NCBI GenBank assembly: GCA_902792815.1
Contig: CADBAY010000003.1
Span: 1 to 64,000, forward strand
Length of the DNA stretch: 64,000 nt
Reading direction: 5' to 3'
Origin: an uncultured Bacteroidia bacterium
GTDB taxonomy: Bacteria; Bacteroidota; Bacteroidia; Bacteroidales; UBA932
The notes beneath the pieces are model-generated. The model made no database searches, had not been told where the DNA came from, and worked only from the letters and a program-made list of their open reading frames with translations. This document shows, one piece after another, positions 53,523 to 62,324 of the stretch; position 1 is the stretch's first letter, and each line of letters begins with the position of its first letter. The position numbers and the translations under genes are program-made.

Positions 53523-54266
53523 CTACGCACCGGCGTAAGCGAGTGTAGCTACGCTGATCCTGACTCCCGGGCCCAGGGCTTGCAGGAGCACCCGGCAGCA
53601 TGCGGCGAGCGTTGAGCCGGTGGTGAACACGTCGTCGCAAATCAATATGTGATGCACTCCCTCCAGGCGTACAGCCTTGTTAAGGGCAAACGCTCCCTTG
53701 ACATTCAACTCTTTGCTCTCCTCGCTAAGCTGCGCTTGGGAGCGTGTGCGCCTGACTCGGCGCAGAAGTCGGGGCTCGAACCTCGCACCGGGCAATCCCC
53801 GCCAAACTTCGCGGGCAATGATCTCCGCCTGGTTGTACCCGCGGGAGCGGCGTCGCACCCAGTGCAGCGGCACGCAAGTTACCAAATCCACATCGGAAAA
53901 ATGCGCGGCACCGGCAATACTATCAGCAAGCAAGCGGGCGAAAAACCTGCCCGCAGCGAAATTGCGCCTGTACTTAAGTGCCTGGGTGATATTGGCATAG
54001 CCCTCCTCGTAATAAAACAGGGCGGTGGCATACAAGTATCCAGCCACTTCTTCATCAAGCAGCCGGCCGTTGAGGCGGTCGGCCATGGGGTTGCGGGTAC
54101 GTGACTCAAAGAATGTGAGCGGCAGATCGGCTGCGCAGCTTGAGCACAAGTGCCTCTCGCTCTCCAGCAACTGCCGGCCGCACGCAAGGCACACCCGTGG
54201 CAGGAAAAAGTCAAGCAGGGAGCGGAGAAGTTTTTCAATAGTCAGGGAGTTCAGGCGGGGGTCCAT
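53523..54266 (-). CDS. comF: ComF-family phosphoribosyltransferase-like protein
   Basis: The 247-residue protein has an N-terminal zinc-ribbon-like part (CLACGRQLLESERHLCSSC), ITQALKYRRN, VPLHWVRRRSRGYNQAE and the phosphoribosyl-binding motif ILICDDVFTTGST near the C-terminus. This is the ComF layout, linked in some bacteria to DNA uptake and found widely without a proven role. It lies four bases from the SDR gene. Confidence 0.88.
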   Translation of the reverse strand: MDPRLNSLTIEKLLRSLLDFFLPRVCLACGRQLLESERHLCSSCAADLPLTFFESRTRNPMADRLNGRLLDEEVAGYLYATALFYYEEGYANITQALKYRRNFAAGRFFARLLADSIAGAAHFSDVDLVTCVPLHWVRRRSRGYNQAEIIAREVWRGLPGARFEPRLLRRVRRTRSQAQLSEESKELNVKGAFALNKAVRLEGVHHILICDDVFTTGSTLAACCRVLLQALGPGVRISVATLAYAGA

Positions 54267-54270
54267 ACGC

Positions 54271-55011
54271 TTAACTTGTAAGCCCTCCGCAGCAATCGAT
54301 CACCTGCCCTGTAACGTAAGACGAAAGGTCGCTTGCGAGGAACAGTGCGGCACCGGCCACTTCTTCGCGCGTGCCCCAACGGTGCAGGGGAATATAATCC
54401 AGCCAGTAATTACGTACTTTGTCGCTCAGGACATCCAGCATCTGGCTGTCGATGAATCCGGGAGCAAGGCAGTTGGAGCGCACCCCGCGTCCGCCGAGTT
54501 CTTTGGCCACCGACTTGGCAAGGCCCACAAGGCCTCCCTTGGATGCGGCATAATTGCTCTGTCCGATATTGCCGTGCTGACCGGCCGACGACCCCATGAA
54601 AATAATGCTTCCGCTGCGCTGGCGGGCCATAATGGGCGTCACGGCGTGTGTGTAGTTGAATGCCGATTTGAGGTTGTTGTCGATAACCTGGTCCCACATC
54701 TCCTCGGAGGTGCGGAGCATAAGGGCGTCACGTGCAACTCCAGCATTGTTGACCAGTATATCCAGGCGTCCGAATGCTTCTGCCACTTGCCTGACCACCT
54801 CGTGGGCGGCCTCGAACGAGGTGGCGTCCGATTCGAATGCGAGTACCTGCCCGTTGCCTTCTTGCTTAAGGCTGTCGAGCAACCCTTCAGGCAGATGCCT
54901 GCAGGTAAACGCCACACAGGCCCCTTCCCTGAGGAAGCGGCGCACTATGGCCTCTCCAAGGCCCCGTGACCCTCCGGTCACAAGGGCGGTTTTTCCGTCC
55001 AGAAGTCCCAT
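54271..55011 (-). CDS. Short-chain dehydrogenase, 3-oxoacyl-ACP reductase type (FabG-like)
   Basis: The 246-residue protein has the classical SDR motifs: TGGSRGLGEA for NADP binding, NNAGVARD, the catalytic Ser in GSSAGQHG and YAASKGG, and the C-terminal YVTGQVIDCCGGL. Length and motifs fit FabG-like reductases. A second, main fabG probably lies elsewhere, as this one is not next to other fatty-acid genes; a different ketone substrate is possible. Confidence 0.85.
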   Translation of the reverse strand: MGLLDGKTALVTGGSRGLGEAIVRRFLREGACVAFTCRHLPEGLLDSLKQEGNGQVLAFESDATSFEAAHEVVRQVAEAFGRLDILVNNAGVARDALMLRTSEEMWDQVIDNNLKSAFNYTHAVTPIMARQRSGSIIFMGSSAGQHGNIGQSNYAASKGGLVGLAKSVAKELGGRGVRSNCLAPGFIDSQMLDVLSDKVRNYWLDYIPLHRWGTREEVAGAALFLASDLSSYVTGQVIDCCGGLTS

Positions 55012-55013
55012 GA

Positions 55014-56429
55014 TTATTTGTCGTTAGCCATTGCTTCTTCTACCTCGTCGGGAGCGATGGGAAGGCGTGCCCCGCCGAGCCTGCGGGCTCCTTCGGGAGT
55101 TACCAGCACATCGTCCTCGAGACGGATGCCGCCAAAGTCGAGGTATTGCTCTAGTTTACTGTAGTTTACACGTCCCTTGTCGGTGCCGCAGCGCTTCCAC
55201 TGGGCGATGAGGTCGGGAATGAAGTAGATACCGGGCTCGTCGGTGATGACGTTGCCGGCCTCGAGCCTGCGGGCCATCCTGAGGCTCCCGAGTCCCAGTT
55301 GCGAAGAGCGGGTCTGGTCGGGATCGTAGCCCACCAGATCCTCGCCGAGGTCTTCCATATCGTGCACGTCGAGGCCCATATTGTGCCCGAGTCCGTGCGG
55401 CATGAACAAGCCCGCAAGGCCGTCGGCGACAGCCTCGTCGAGGTCGCCGCTTACCAGGCCAAGCTGGCTCAGGTTGTCAATCATGTGACGGGCGGCGGCA
55501 AGGTGGCAGTCGCGGTAACTGACCCCGGGCTTTATCATATCGAACGCCAGCTCGTTGCACTCGTAAACGGTCTGATAAATATCTCTCTGGCGAGGTGTAA
55601 AGCGCCCTCCGGTGGGGTAGGTGCGGGTGTGGTCGGAGGCATAGTGCTCGTTGCTCTCCGCTCCCGCGTCGATCAGCAGAAGTCGGCCCGGTTCGATGGG
55701 GCAGTCGTGCGAGTGGCAGTGGAATATTTCTCCGTGCTGGGTGAGGATGGTGGCGAACGAAACACCCCATCCGCCGGCAAGCACGGCTCCTTCCATGGCC
55801 CCCACTATCTCCTGCTCTATGCGCCCCAGGCGTATGCCCTTGCGTGCTATGGTGTGCATCTTGTATCCCAGGTCGCCGGCGCGGTCGAGCAGTTCAATCT
55901 CGTCGGCGTCCTTGACAAGGCGCATCTTTACAACCGCTCTCACCAGCGCTTCCGAGGCAAGCGGGCAGCCCTTCTTGCCGGCGCTGAACACGTCGGCGGG
56001 TGCAACTCCCAGAAGGGAACTCAGCAGAACAGCGTTGTACCAGCGTGATACAGGAAGAAAGTGCACCTGACGGCCGCTTGCAAGCGCCGCGCGTACTGCG
56101 TCGCTGAAGGCGGAATAGCTCCCGGAAGCAGTGGCACCGGCGCCCTGGGCGAGCGAGGCTACGGTGGGCATGGGACCTGTCCAGATGATATCGTCGATGT
56201 CGTAGTCGTCGGCATAAACCGTATCCGAACCCGATTCAAGGTCCATGATGGCTGCGAAGCGCGGCTCGTCTATGCCGTAGAAGTACAGCCAGTTGCTGTC
56301 CTGACGCCATTTGTAGCCGTTGTCGCGGTACTGGGCGGCGGAGTCAACGTTGCCGATAAAAACTACAATGCCTTTCTGGCCATCAAGCAGCCCGCGCAGG
56401 CGGGAGCGTCTTTGGGAGTATTTGTTCAT
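55014..56429 (-). CDS. pepP: Aminopeptidase P (Xaa-Pro aminopeptidase, M24B)
   Basis: The 471-residue protein (ATG 56429) has the creatinase-like N-terminal domain (GIVVFIGNVDSAAQYRDNGY) and the pita-bread metallopeptidase domain: LLIDAGAESNEHYASDHTRTYP with the two metal Asp, HGLGHNMGLDVHD with the His, and TDEPGIYF and FGGIRLEDDVLVT with the Glu ligands. It removes N-terminal residues before proline. I chose this start because it leaves a one-base gap to the manC stop; the longer frame would overlap. Confidence 0.9.
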   Translation of the reverse strand: MNKYSQRRSRLRGLLDGQKGIVVFIGNVDSAAQYRDNGYKWRQDSNWLYFYGIDEPRFAAIMDLESGSDTVYADDYDIDDIIWTGPMPTVASLAQGAGATASGSYSAFSDAVRAALASGRQVHFLPVSRWYNAVLLSSLLGVAPADVFSAGKKGCPLASEALVRAVVKMRLVKDADEIELLDRAGDLGYKMHTIARKGIRLGRIEQEIVGAMEGAVLAGGWGVSFATILTQHGEIFHCHSHDCPIEPGRLLLIDAGAESNEHYASDHTRTYPTGGRFTPRQRDIYQTVYECNELAFDMIKPGVSYRDCHLAAARHMIDNLSQLGLVSGDLDEAVADGLAGLFMPHGLGHNMGLDVHDMEDLGEDLVGYDPDQTRSSQLGLGSLRMARRLEAGNVITDEPGIYFIPDLIAQWKRCGTDKGRVNYSKLEQYLDFGGIRLEDDVLVTPEGARRLGGARLPIAPDEVEEAMANDK

Positions 56430-56430
56430 A

Positions 56431-57516
56431 TCACTTGTATTTTTCAAATTCGGGTTTCGAAATATCGGAAATAAAACTCTTGAGAGTATTCTCTTCGCGA
56501 GGGCATATGAGCAGCACGTCGGGAGTGTCGATCACCAGGTAGTCTTTCAGCCCTTTTATTGCCAGCAGTTTATCTTTGTGGCTCGATACTATGAGGTCGC
56601 CTTTTGTGTCGGAGAGCAATTTGTCTCCCGACACCTTGACCGCGTTGCCGTCCGGGCTCGCAAAGTACTCGAACAGCGAATTCCAGTTGCCAAGGTCGTT
56701 CCAGTCGAAGAACGACGGGATGGCCATCACCCGCTGCGACTTTTCCATCACCGCATAGTCGATGGATGTGCGCGGCATGTCGGCATAGATGCGCTGCAGG
56801 TAATCCTTCTGGTGAGGGGTTGAGACAAACTGCTCCCAGCCGTTCCACTGCGCGGTAATCTCGGGGGCGTAGCGTTCGAGCTCTTCGGCAATCACCGATG
56901 CCTTCCACATAAAGATACCTGCATTCCAGAGGAATTCGCCGCTGTCGATGAACACCTGGGCAAGCTCCTTGCCGGGCTTCTCGGTAAAAGTTTTGACCTT
57001 CAGGGGGCTGCCGTCGGTCATGGGTCCGTCGGTCTGGATGTAGCCGAAGTTGGTGTCGGCGCGGCGGGGAAGTACTCCGAGGGTTAGCAGCACATCGTGG
57101 CCGGCGGCATAATCGAGGCCCTGCAGCACCGTGCTGCTGAACTGGGCGCTGTCTTCGATTACCTGGTCCGCCGGTGTGACCAGTACTACCGCTTCGGGAT
57201 CGCGTTTGAGTATGTAATAGGTGGCAAAAGCTATACAGGAAGCTGTGTTGCGGTTGTATGGTTCGAGGAGAAGGTTCTCCGGGTCCAGATTGGGAAGGTC
57301 TTCGAATACCAGCGGGCGGAAACGCTCGAGGCTGACTACCAAAACGTTCTGCTCCGGCACAACCTCCAGCGCCCTTTCGTAGGCGAGTTGCAGAAAGCTT
57401 CTTCCCGAACGGGAGAAAGTCTGAAACTGCTTGGGCCGGCTCTCGCGGCTCACCGGCCAGAAGCGTGTGCCCAGGCCTCCGGCCATTATAACGCAATAAT
57501 AATGCGGGTCGTTCAT
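56431..57516 (-). CDS. manC: Mannose-1-phosphate guanylyltransferase
   Basis: The 361-residue protein has the nucleotidyltransferase signature MAGGLGTRFWPVSRESRPKQF, VTPADQVIED, and FTEKPGKELA, as in GDP-mannose pyrophosphorylases. It makes GDP-mannose from mannose-1-phosphate and GTP for surface glycans and protein O-glycosylation. It lacks the C-terminal phosphomannose isomerase domain of the longer type II enzymes. It overlaps the mutS2 end by four bases. Confidence 0.92.
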   Translation of the reverse strand: MNDPHYYCVIMAGGLGTRFWPVSRESRPKQFQTFSRSGRSFLQLAYERALEVVPEQNVLVVSLERFRPLVFEDLPNLDPENLLLEPYNRNTASCIAFATYYILKRDPEAVVLVTPADQVIEDSAQFSSTVLQGLDYAAGHDVLLTLGVLPRRADTNFGYIQTDGPMTDGSPLKVKTFTEKPGKELAQVFIDSGEFLWNAGIFMWKASVIAEELERYAPEITAQWNGWEQFVSTPHQKDYLQRIYADMPRTSIDYAVMEKSQRVMAIPSFFDWNDLGNWNSLFEYFASPDGNAVKVSGDKLLSDTKGDLIVSSHKDKLLAIKGLKDYLVIDTPDVLLICPREENTLKSFISDISKPEFEKYK

Positions 57517-59981
57517 TCCAGTGTTACTAATGTCACTCCGGAGCCTCCTATGCGTATGTCCTCGTCATTGACAGAGGCCACGCCCGGGATGGTGCGGAGG
57601 TATTTCTGTATCTCTTCGTGAAGTACGCCGGTGCCTTTACCGTGTATGATACGTACCGAACTGATGCTCAACATAATGGCATCATCGATATAGTGGGTCA
57701 CTATGTCCAGGGCGTCGGCAAGGCGCGCCCCCCGGATGTCGAGTTCCGGCGAGAAATTGAGCTTACGCGCCGATATTGACACGTCAAACTGCTGTCTGGG
57801 AGCCTTGAACTGCCCGCGCGACAGCTCCCTGAACTCATTGGACGATATCCTTTCCAGTGCGTCGGCTTTCATGGTGCTGGAGATGTTGCCCACGCTGATG
57901 GTAACGTTCTTTCCGCTCACCCTGGTTACTTCTCCCACCATGCCGTTGCTGCGGACCTTTACCTTCTCGCCCACTTTGAGTGCTTCCTCCCTGGGCTTTG
58001 GCTCGGGGGCGCCGGGCTTCTTGCCCTTGCGGCTCTCCAGCTTGTTGATCTTGCGCTCTATATACTCGTCTCGCGCTTTCTGCTGGCGGCTTTTGCCCTC
58101 CTGCAGGGCGCCTATAAAGCCCTGAAGTTCAGCACGCGCCGCCTTGGTCTGCTCCTTGTCGGCCTGCGATTCCTTGATGGTGCGGATGGTCTTTTCCACC
58201 TGGGCGCCGGCTCCTTTTACTATAGCTTCAGCCTCTTTGCGGGCCTCTTCAAGAATGCCTTTGCGCTCGCGCTGTATGTCTTCAAGTTCTTGCTGGTAGC
58301 GTTCGGTAAGGCCTTCCAGAGCCTTGTCGGTGTGCTTGATCTTCTGCAGCTTCTCGTCCAGCTGGCGGCGGTTGCGGGCAATCTTCCGTAGGTTCCTCTC
58401 CATTCCCACGAACTCGTTGCCGGCACGCTCCTCGGCATCTTTGACGATGCTCTCCGGCAGGCGCATCTTGCGGGCCAGCTCAAAGGCGAACGAATTGCCG
58501 GGAAGGCCCGTCTGAAGGGCAAACAGCGGCGCAATCTTGGAAGAATCGTAGAGCATGGCGCCGTTAATGACGCGGGTGTCCGCTCCGGCGGCGTAGAGCT
58601 TGAGGTTGGTGTAGTGGGTGGTTATAACGCCCCAAACACCTCTGCGGTCCATCTCGGCAAGTATAGCCTCGGCAATTGCTCCTCCGGCAGTGGGCTCGGT
58701 GCCTGCGCCGAACTCATCTATCAGTACCAGGGTGTTCTCGTCCGCCTCGGCGAGCATCTCACGCATATCCGAGAGGAAGGAGCTGTAGGTGCTCAGGTCG
58801 TTCTCGAGCGACTGGTCGTCACCGATGCTCACCACGATGTTCTTGAACACGGGCAGTTCGGAACTCTCCGACGTGGGTATGAGCATGCCCCACTGGAACA
58901 TGTACTGCAGCAGGCCGGCGGTTTTGAGGCAAACCGATTTGCCTCCGGCGTTGGGGCCCGAAATGAGCAGTATGCGCTTGGCGGGCGTGAGATTGATAGT
59001 CAGCGGTACTATGGCCTTCCCCTCGCGCTTCAGCGCCCTTTCGAGCAGGGGGTGGCGTGCCTTGCGGAGATTCACGCCTCCGTCGGACGAAATGACGGGC
59101 ATGCCGGCGATGAAGTCCAGCGCCGTCTGCGCCTTGGCCATCAAGAAGTCTATTTCTCCTATGAAAGCGGCTCCCTGCAGCACTTCCGGCAGATATGGAC
59201 GGAGGAACACGGTGAATTCCCTCAATATGCGTGCAATCTCCCTTGCCTGGGCGAAGTGCAGTTCGCTGATATCGTTCTCGAGTTCCAGGATCTCTGCGGG
59301 CTCGATATAACTTGTTTTTCCGGTGGACGATTCGTCGTACACGAAGCCGGAGAGTTTTCGCTTGGAGGCGGCGCTGACGGGTATGAGGTACTTGCCGTCG
59401 CGCATTGCCACCGAAGCATCGGGGTCGGCTATTCCTGCGTCCTGCGCCTGCTTGAGGATGGCTGTGGCGCGCCTGGATATGGCGGCTTCCTTCTCCCGTA
59501 TGCGCTTGCGTATGTCGGCAAGTTCATCGGAGGCGTTGTCCTTGATGTCTCCGTAGCGGTCGAGTATCAGGTCGATACGCTTGAGAATTACCGGAAAGTT
59601 GAGTATCGGAGCGCTGAGAGCCTTGAGGTTGGGGTAGATGCCGTCTTTGATGCCGGCAAAGAAGCCGGTTATGCGCCTTATGGTGTCAAGCAATGTGCGG
59701 AGTTTGCCAAGGCCAAGGGCGTCAATGCTGCTGCCTTCGCTCTGCAGCGGATCCAGGAAGGGAGCACCGTCGATGAAACCGGAAGTGGGGAAGTTCTCCT
59801 CGAAGAGAAGTATCAGGCGCATTTCGTCCGTGAGGGCGAGGCGCTTTCGTATGGCTCCCGGCGAGGTGGAGAACTTCTCCTGCGCCACCCGGGCTGCGGC
59901 ATAGTCCGTGCGGCACTTTTCGGCGATTATTTCTCTGACTTTGTTGAAGCCCAGTTTGGCTTCAAGCCGTTCATTGGTCAT
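57513..59981 (-). CDS. mutS2: MutS2 endonuclease
   Basis: The 822-residue protein has the MutS-type core and clamp helices, a Walker A motif (SGPNAGGKSV) near residue 340, Walker B (TLVLIDEFGAGTEP), a long coiled-coil (about 520-640, rich in Lys, Glu, Gln) and a C-terminal Smr domain (LDIRGARLADALDIV, RIIHGKGTGVLHEEI). It is linked to suppression of recombination or rescue of collided ribosomes in other bacteria. It lacks the MutS mismatch-recognition domain, as expected. It overlaps the cdaA end by 11 bases. Confidence 0.94.
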   Translation of the reverse strand: MTNERLEAKLGFNKVREIIAEKCRTDYAAARVAQEKFSTSPGAIRKRLALTDEMRLILLFEENFPTSGFIDGAPFLDPLQSEGSSIDALGLGKLRTLLDTIRRITGFFAGIKDGIYPNLKALSAPILNFPVILKRIDLILDRYGDIKDNASDELADIRKRIREKEAAISRRATAILKQAQDAGIADPDASVAMRDGKYLIPVSAASKRKLSGFVYDESSTGKTSYIEPAEILELENDISELHFAQAREIARILREFTVFLRPYLPEVLQGAAFIGEIDFLMAKAQTALDFIAGMPVISSDGGVNLRKARHPLLERALKREGKAIVPLTINLTPAKRILLISGPNAGGKSVCLKTAGLLQYMFQWGMLIPTSESSELPVFKNIVVSIGDDQSLENDLSTYSSFLSDMREMLAEADENTLVLIDEFGAGTEPTAGGAIAEAILAEMDRRGVWGVITTHYTNLKLYAAGADTRVINGAMLYDSSKIAPLFALQTGLPGNSFAFELARKMRLPESIVKDAEERAGNEFVGMERNLRKIARNRRQLDEKLQKIKHTDKALEGLTERYQQELEDIQRERKGILEEARKEAEAIVKGAGAQVEKTIRTIKESQADKEQTKAARAELQGFIGALQEGKSRQQKARDEYIERKINKLESRKGKKPGAPEPKPREEALKVGEKVKVRSNGMVGEVTRVSGKNVTISVGNISSTMKADALERISSNEFRELSRGQFKAPRQQFDVSISARKLNFSPELDIRGARLADALDIVTHYIDDAIMLSISSVRIIHGKGTGVLHEEIQKYLRTIPGVASVNDEDIRIGGSGVTLVTLE

Positions 59982-60741
59982 TGTTCTGAAGTTTGAGTTT
60001 AAGGGTGGCCGATGTTTCTACAAGAGTTATGCTCCTGCCTCTGACAAAGCTTACCTGCCCGGTCTCTTCCGACACCACTATTACGTCGGCGTCGCACTGC
60101 TCGGCAAGCCCGACGGCAGCCCTGTGGCGCATTCCGTAGTGGGCCGGGAGGTCCAGACGCTCGGTAAGCGGCAGGGTGCAGCGGGCGGCGATGATGTGGT
60201 TGTCGCCGATGACCATGGCACCGTCGTGCAGGGGAGAATTCTTGAAGAAGATGTTCATAATCAGGCGCTCGCTGATGCGTGCGTCTATGCTGTCACCGGT
60301 GGCAATGATGCTCTGCAGATTGTCCCTGCGGCGTATTACTATGAGGGCACCGGTCTTGTTGGAGGCCATTTGCTCCACAGCCGAAACCACTTGCGACATA
60401 TTGTCGGAGTCGAGCCCCTCGGCCCGCTGGCGGCGCAGGAGCCTGCGTATGAGGGTATTGTCACCGGCAGTGCGGCCTATGTTGTTGAGGAAGCGGCGTA
60501 TTTCGGGCTGGAAAATGATTATGATGGCCAGTGCTCCTACGTCAAGTATGGCGCCGAGCAGGGCGGAAATCATGCGCATGTTCAGCGCAGTGGCGAGTAC
60601 CCGCACCAGGAAAAGGATTATGATGGCGATGAAGATATTCATAGCCGAAGAACCCTTTATCCAGCGGAAAATCACGAATATAACCGCCGCTACGAGTATG
60701 ATGTCGATAAGGTCGACAAGCGTGAAATGCAAAAATTCCAT
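59971..60741 (-). CDS. cdaA: Membrane diadenylate cyclase (c-di-AMP synthase)
   Basis: The 256-residue protein has three N-terminal membrane segments (IDIILVAAVIFVIFRWI, IFIAIIILFLVRVLATAL, AIIIIFQPEIRRFL) and a DisA_N domain with the catalytic motifs LHDGAMVI near residue 172 and GMRHRAAVG near 203. This is the CdaA/DacA layout, which makes c-di-AMP from two ATP for osmolyte and wall homeostasis. No CdaR-like gene is adjacent in the window. Confidence 0.93.
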   Translation of the reverse strand: MEFLHFTLVDLIDIILVAAVIFVIFRWIKGSSAMNIFIAIIILFLVRVLATALNMRMISALLGAILDVGALAIIIIFQPEIRRFLNNIGRTAGDNTLIRRLLRRQRAEGLDSDNMSQVVSAVEQMASNKTGALIVIRRRDNLQSIIATGDSIDARISERLIMNIFFKNSPLHDGAMVIGDNHIIAARCTLPLTERLDLPAHYGMRHRAAVGLAEQCDADVIVVSEETGQVSFVRGRSITLVETSATLKLKLQNNDQ

Positions 60742-60775
60742 ATATCGTACGTTGTGCGCTTTCCTGTGCCTTTAA

Positions 60776-61654
60776 TTACAGCCCTCCCAGCACTTCCTTC
60801 ATGAGGTCGAAGGTGCCCTGTTCTGCCTTGACGAGGGGGAGGCGCATGGTGGGGGTGCAGAGGCCGAGGAGCGAAAGGGCTGCTTTGGCGGGGATGGGGT
60901 TGGGCTCGACGAAGCAGGCGTGGTAGAGGGGCTTGAGCGCCTCGTCCAGAGCTTCTGCATCTTCCCAGCGGCCGTCCAGGGCGGCGCGTGTCATGGCCGA
61001 TACCTTTTCGGGTACAATGTTGGAGGCCACGGAGATGACTCCCTTGCCGCCGGATTTCATCATCTGGAGGGTGAGGTCGTCGTCGCCGCTGAGTACCATA
61101 AAGTCGGAGGGTGCGCCTGCGAGTATCTCGCGTGCCTGCTCAATCTTGCCTGAAGCCTCTTTGATACCCACTATGCCGGGAACCTCGCGGGCGAGCCGCA
61201 GGCAGGTAGCGGGCTGCATATTTGCCCCGGTGCGGCCGGGTACATTGTAAATCACTATGGGCTTTGAACTTGCCTCGGCGATGGCCTTGAAATACTGGAA
61301 CTGCCCCTCCTGGTTGGGCTTGTTGTAGAACGGCACCACCACCAGCCAGGCATCCACGGCGGCTCCGTCAAGCATCTCCATCTGGGTGAGGGTGCCCTGC
61401 ACGCTGTTGCTGCCGCAGCCTACCAGCAGAGGCACTCCGGCTGCGTTGTCGTGCGTAATCTCAAGCATGGACACGCGCTCGATTGGGTCGAGGGTGGGAG
61501 TCTCGCCGGTTGTGGCAAGGGGCACCAGAAAATCGGCTCCGCCTTCTACCTGGCGGCGCACAAGAGCGGCATATGCTTCGTAATCAACTTCGCCGTCGGC
61601 GAGGAATGGGGTGGCAAGGGCTGTGCCGCAGCCTTTCAGTTCGGGTATTTTCAT
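60776..61654 (-). CDS. dapA: 4-hydroxy-tetrahydrodipicolinate synthase
   Basis: The 292-residue protein has the DapA barrel with TTGETPTL near residue 47, IVIYNVPGRTGANM with the catalytic Tyr, and VGIKEASGK with the Schiff-base Lys, followed by VLSGDD. It condenses pyruvate with aspartate semialdehyde on the path to meso-diaminopimelate and lysine. It overlaps dapB by four bases. Confidence 0.94.
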   Translation of the reverse strand: MKIPELKGCGTALATPFLADGEVDYEAYAALVRRQVEGGADFLVPLATTGETPTLDPIERVSMLEITHDNAAGVPLLVGCGSNSVQGTLTQMEMLDGAAVDAWLVVVPFYNKPNQEGQFQYFKAIAEASSKPIVIYNVPGRTGANMQPATCLRLAREVPGIVGIKEASGKIEQAREILAGAPSDFMVLSGDDDLTLQMMKSGGKGVISVASNIVPEKVSAMTRAALDGRWEDAEALDEALKPLYHACFVEPNPIPAKAALSLLGLCTPTMRLPLVKAEQGTFDLMKEVLGGL

Positions 61655-62316
61655 TTGATTATCAATTCTTTGAAGCTGTGAACTCCGGTTAAACCTTCCG
61701 TCATGGTGGCAGCCACTACGGCACCCTCGGCGAAGCCCTGACGGGAAAAGGCCTCGTGTGAAATTTTAATCTTGTCAACTTCCGACTTGAACTTGACCAC
61801 ATGCTTGCCGGGCACCTCTCCCTCGCGTATGGAGGTTATGTCGGGTTTGACGCCCAGATGGTCTCCGACCAGGCGGGCCATCTCCTTGGCCGTGCCGCTG
61901 GGAGCGTCCAGTTTGTGCACATGGTGAGTCTCCTCGATATGAGGTACGTAGCCATAGCCCTTGAGAATGTCGGATACCTTCTCCAGGGCAGCGTAGGTAG
62001 CATTTACGCCTATAGAGAAGTTGGAGGAGTAGATCATGGGGGTGCCTGCTGCATAGAATGCTGCCACCACATCGCCCATTATATCGTCCCAGCCGGTGGT
62101 GCCTACCACGGCAGCCTTAAAATGCTCCGCAATCCATTTGTAGTTGGCACGGAAGGCTGCGGGGGTGGTAAAGTCGATGCAGACGCACTCGCGTGCTACT
62201 TCGGGAGGGGTGGCGCACACATCTTCGGTGGCGCACACAAGTTCGATTCCTTTATGGAGCAGTACTCCTTCTATGATATGGCCCATACGGCCATAGCCGC
62301 TGATAATTACCTTCAT
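61651..62316 (-). CDS. dapB: 4-hydroxy-tetrahydrodipicolinate reductase
   Basis: The 221-residue protein has a short nucleotide-binding start (VIISGYGRMGHIIE), CIDFTTPAAF, VVGTTGWDD, SSNFSIGVNATYAAL, and the substrate-binding HIEETHHVHKLDAPSGTA. It reduces the DapA product with NAD(P)H. It is nine bases downstream of the aspartokinase-homoserine dehydrogenase gene and forms a lysine/diaminopimelate operon with it and dapA. Confidence 0.94.
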   Translation of the reverse strand: MKVIISGYGRMGHIIEGVLLHKGIELVCATEDVCATPPEVARECVCIDFTTPAAFRANYKWIAEHFKAAVVGTTGWDDIMGDVVAAFYAAGTPMIYSSNFSIGVNATYAALEKVSDILKGYGYVPHIEETHHVHKLDAPSGTAKEMARLVGDHLGVKPDITSIREGEVPGKHVVKFKSEVDKIKISHEAFSRQGFAEGAVVAATMTEGLTGVHSFKELIIK

Positions 62317-62324
62317 ATCGTGTT

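Noticed and set aside
58614..59996. Long + strand frame opposite mutS2
   Set aside because: Shadow frame caused by codon bias; MutS2 motifs on the minus strand are complete.
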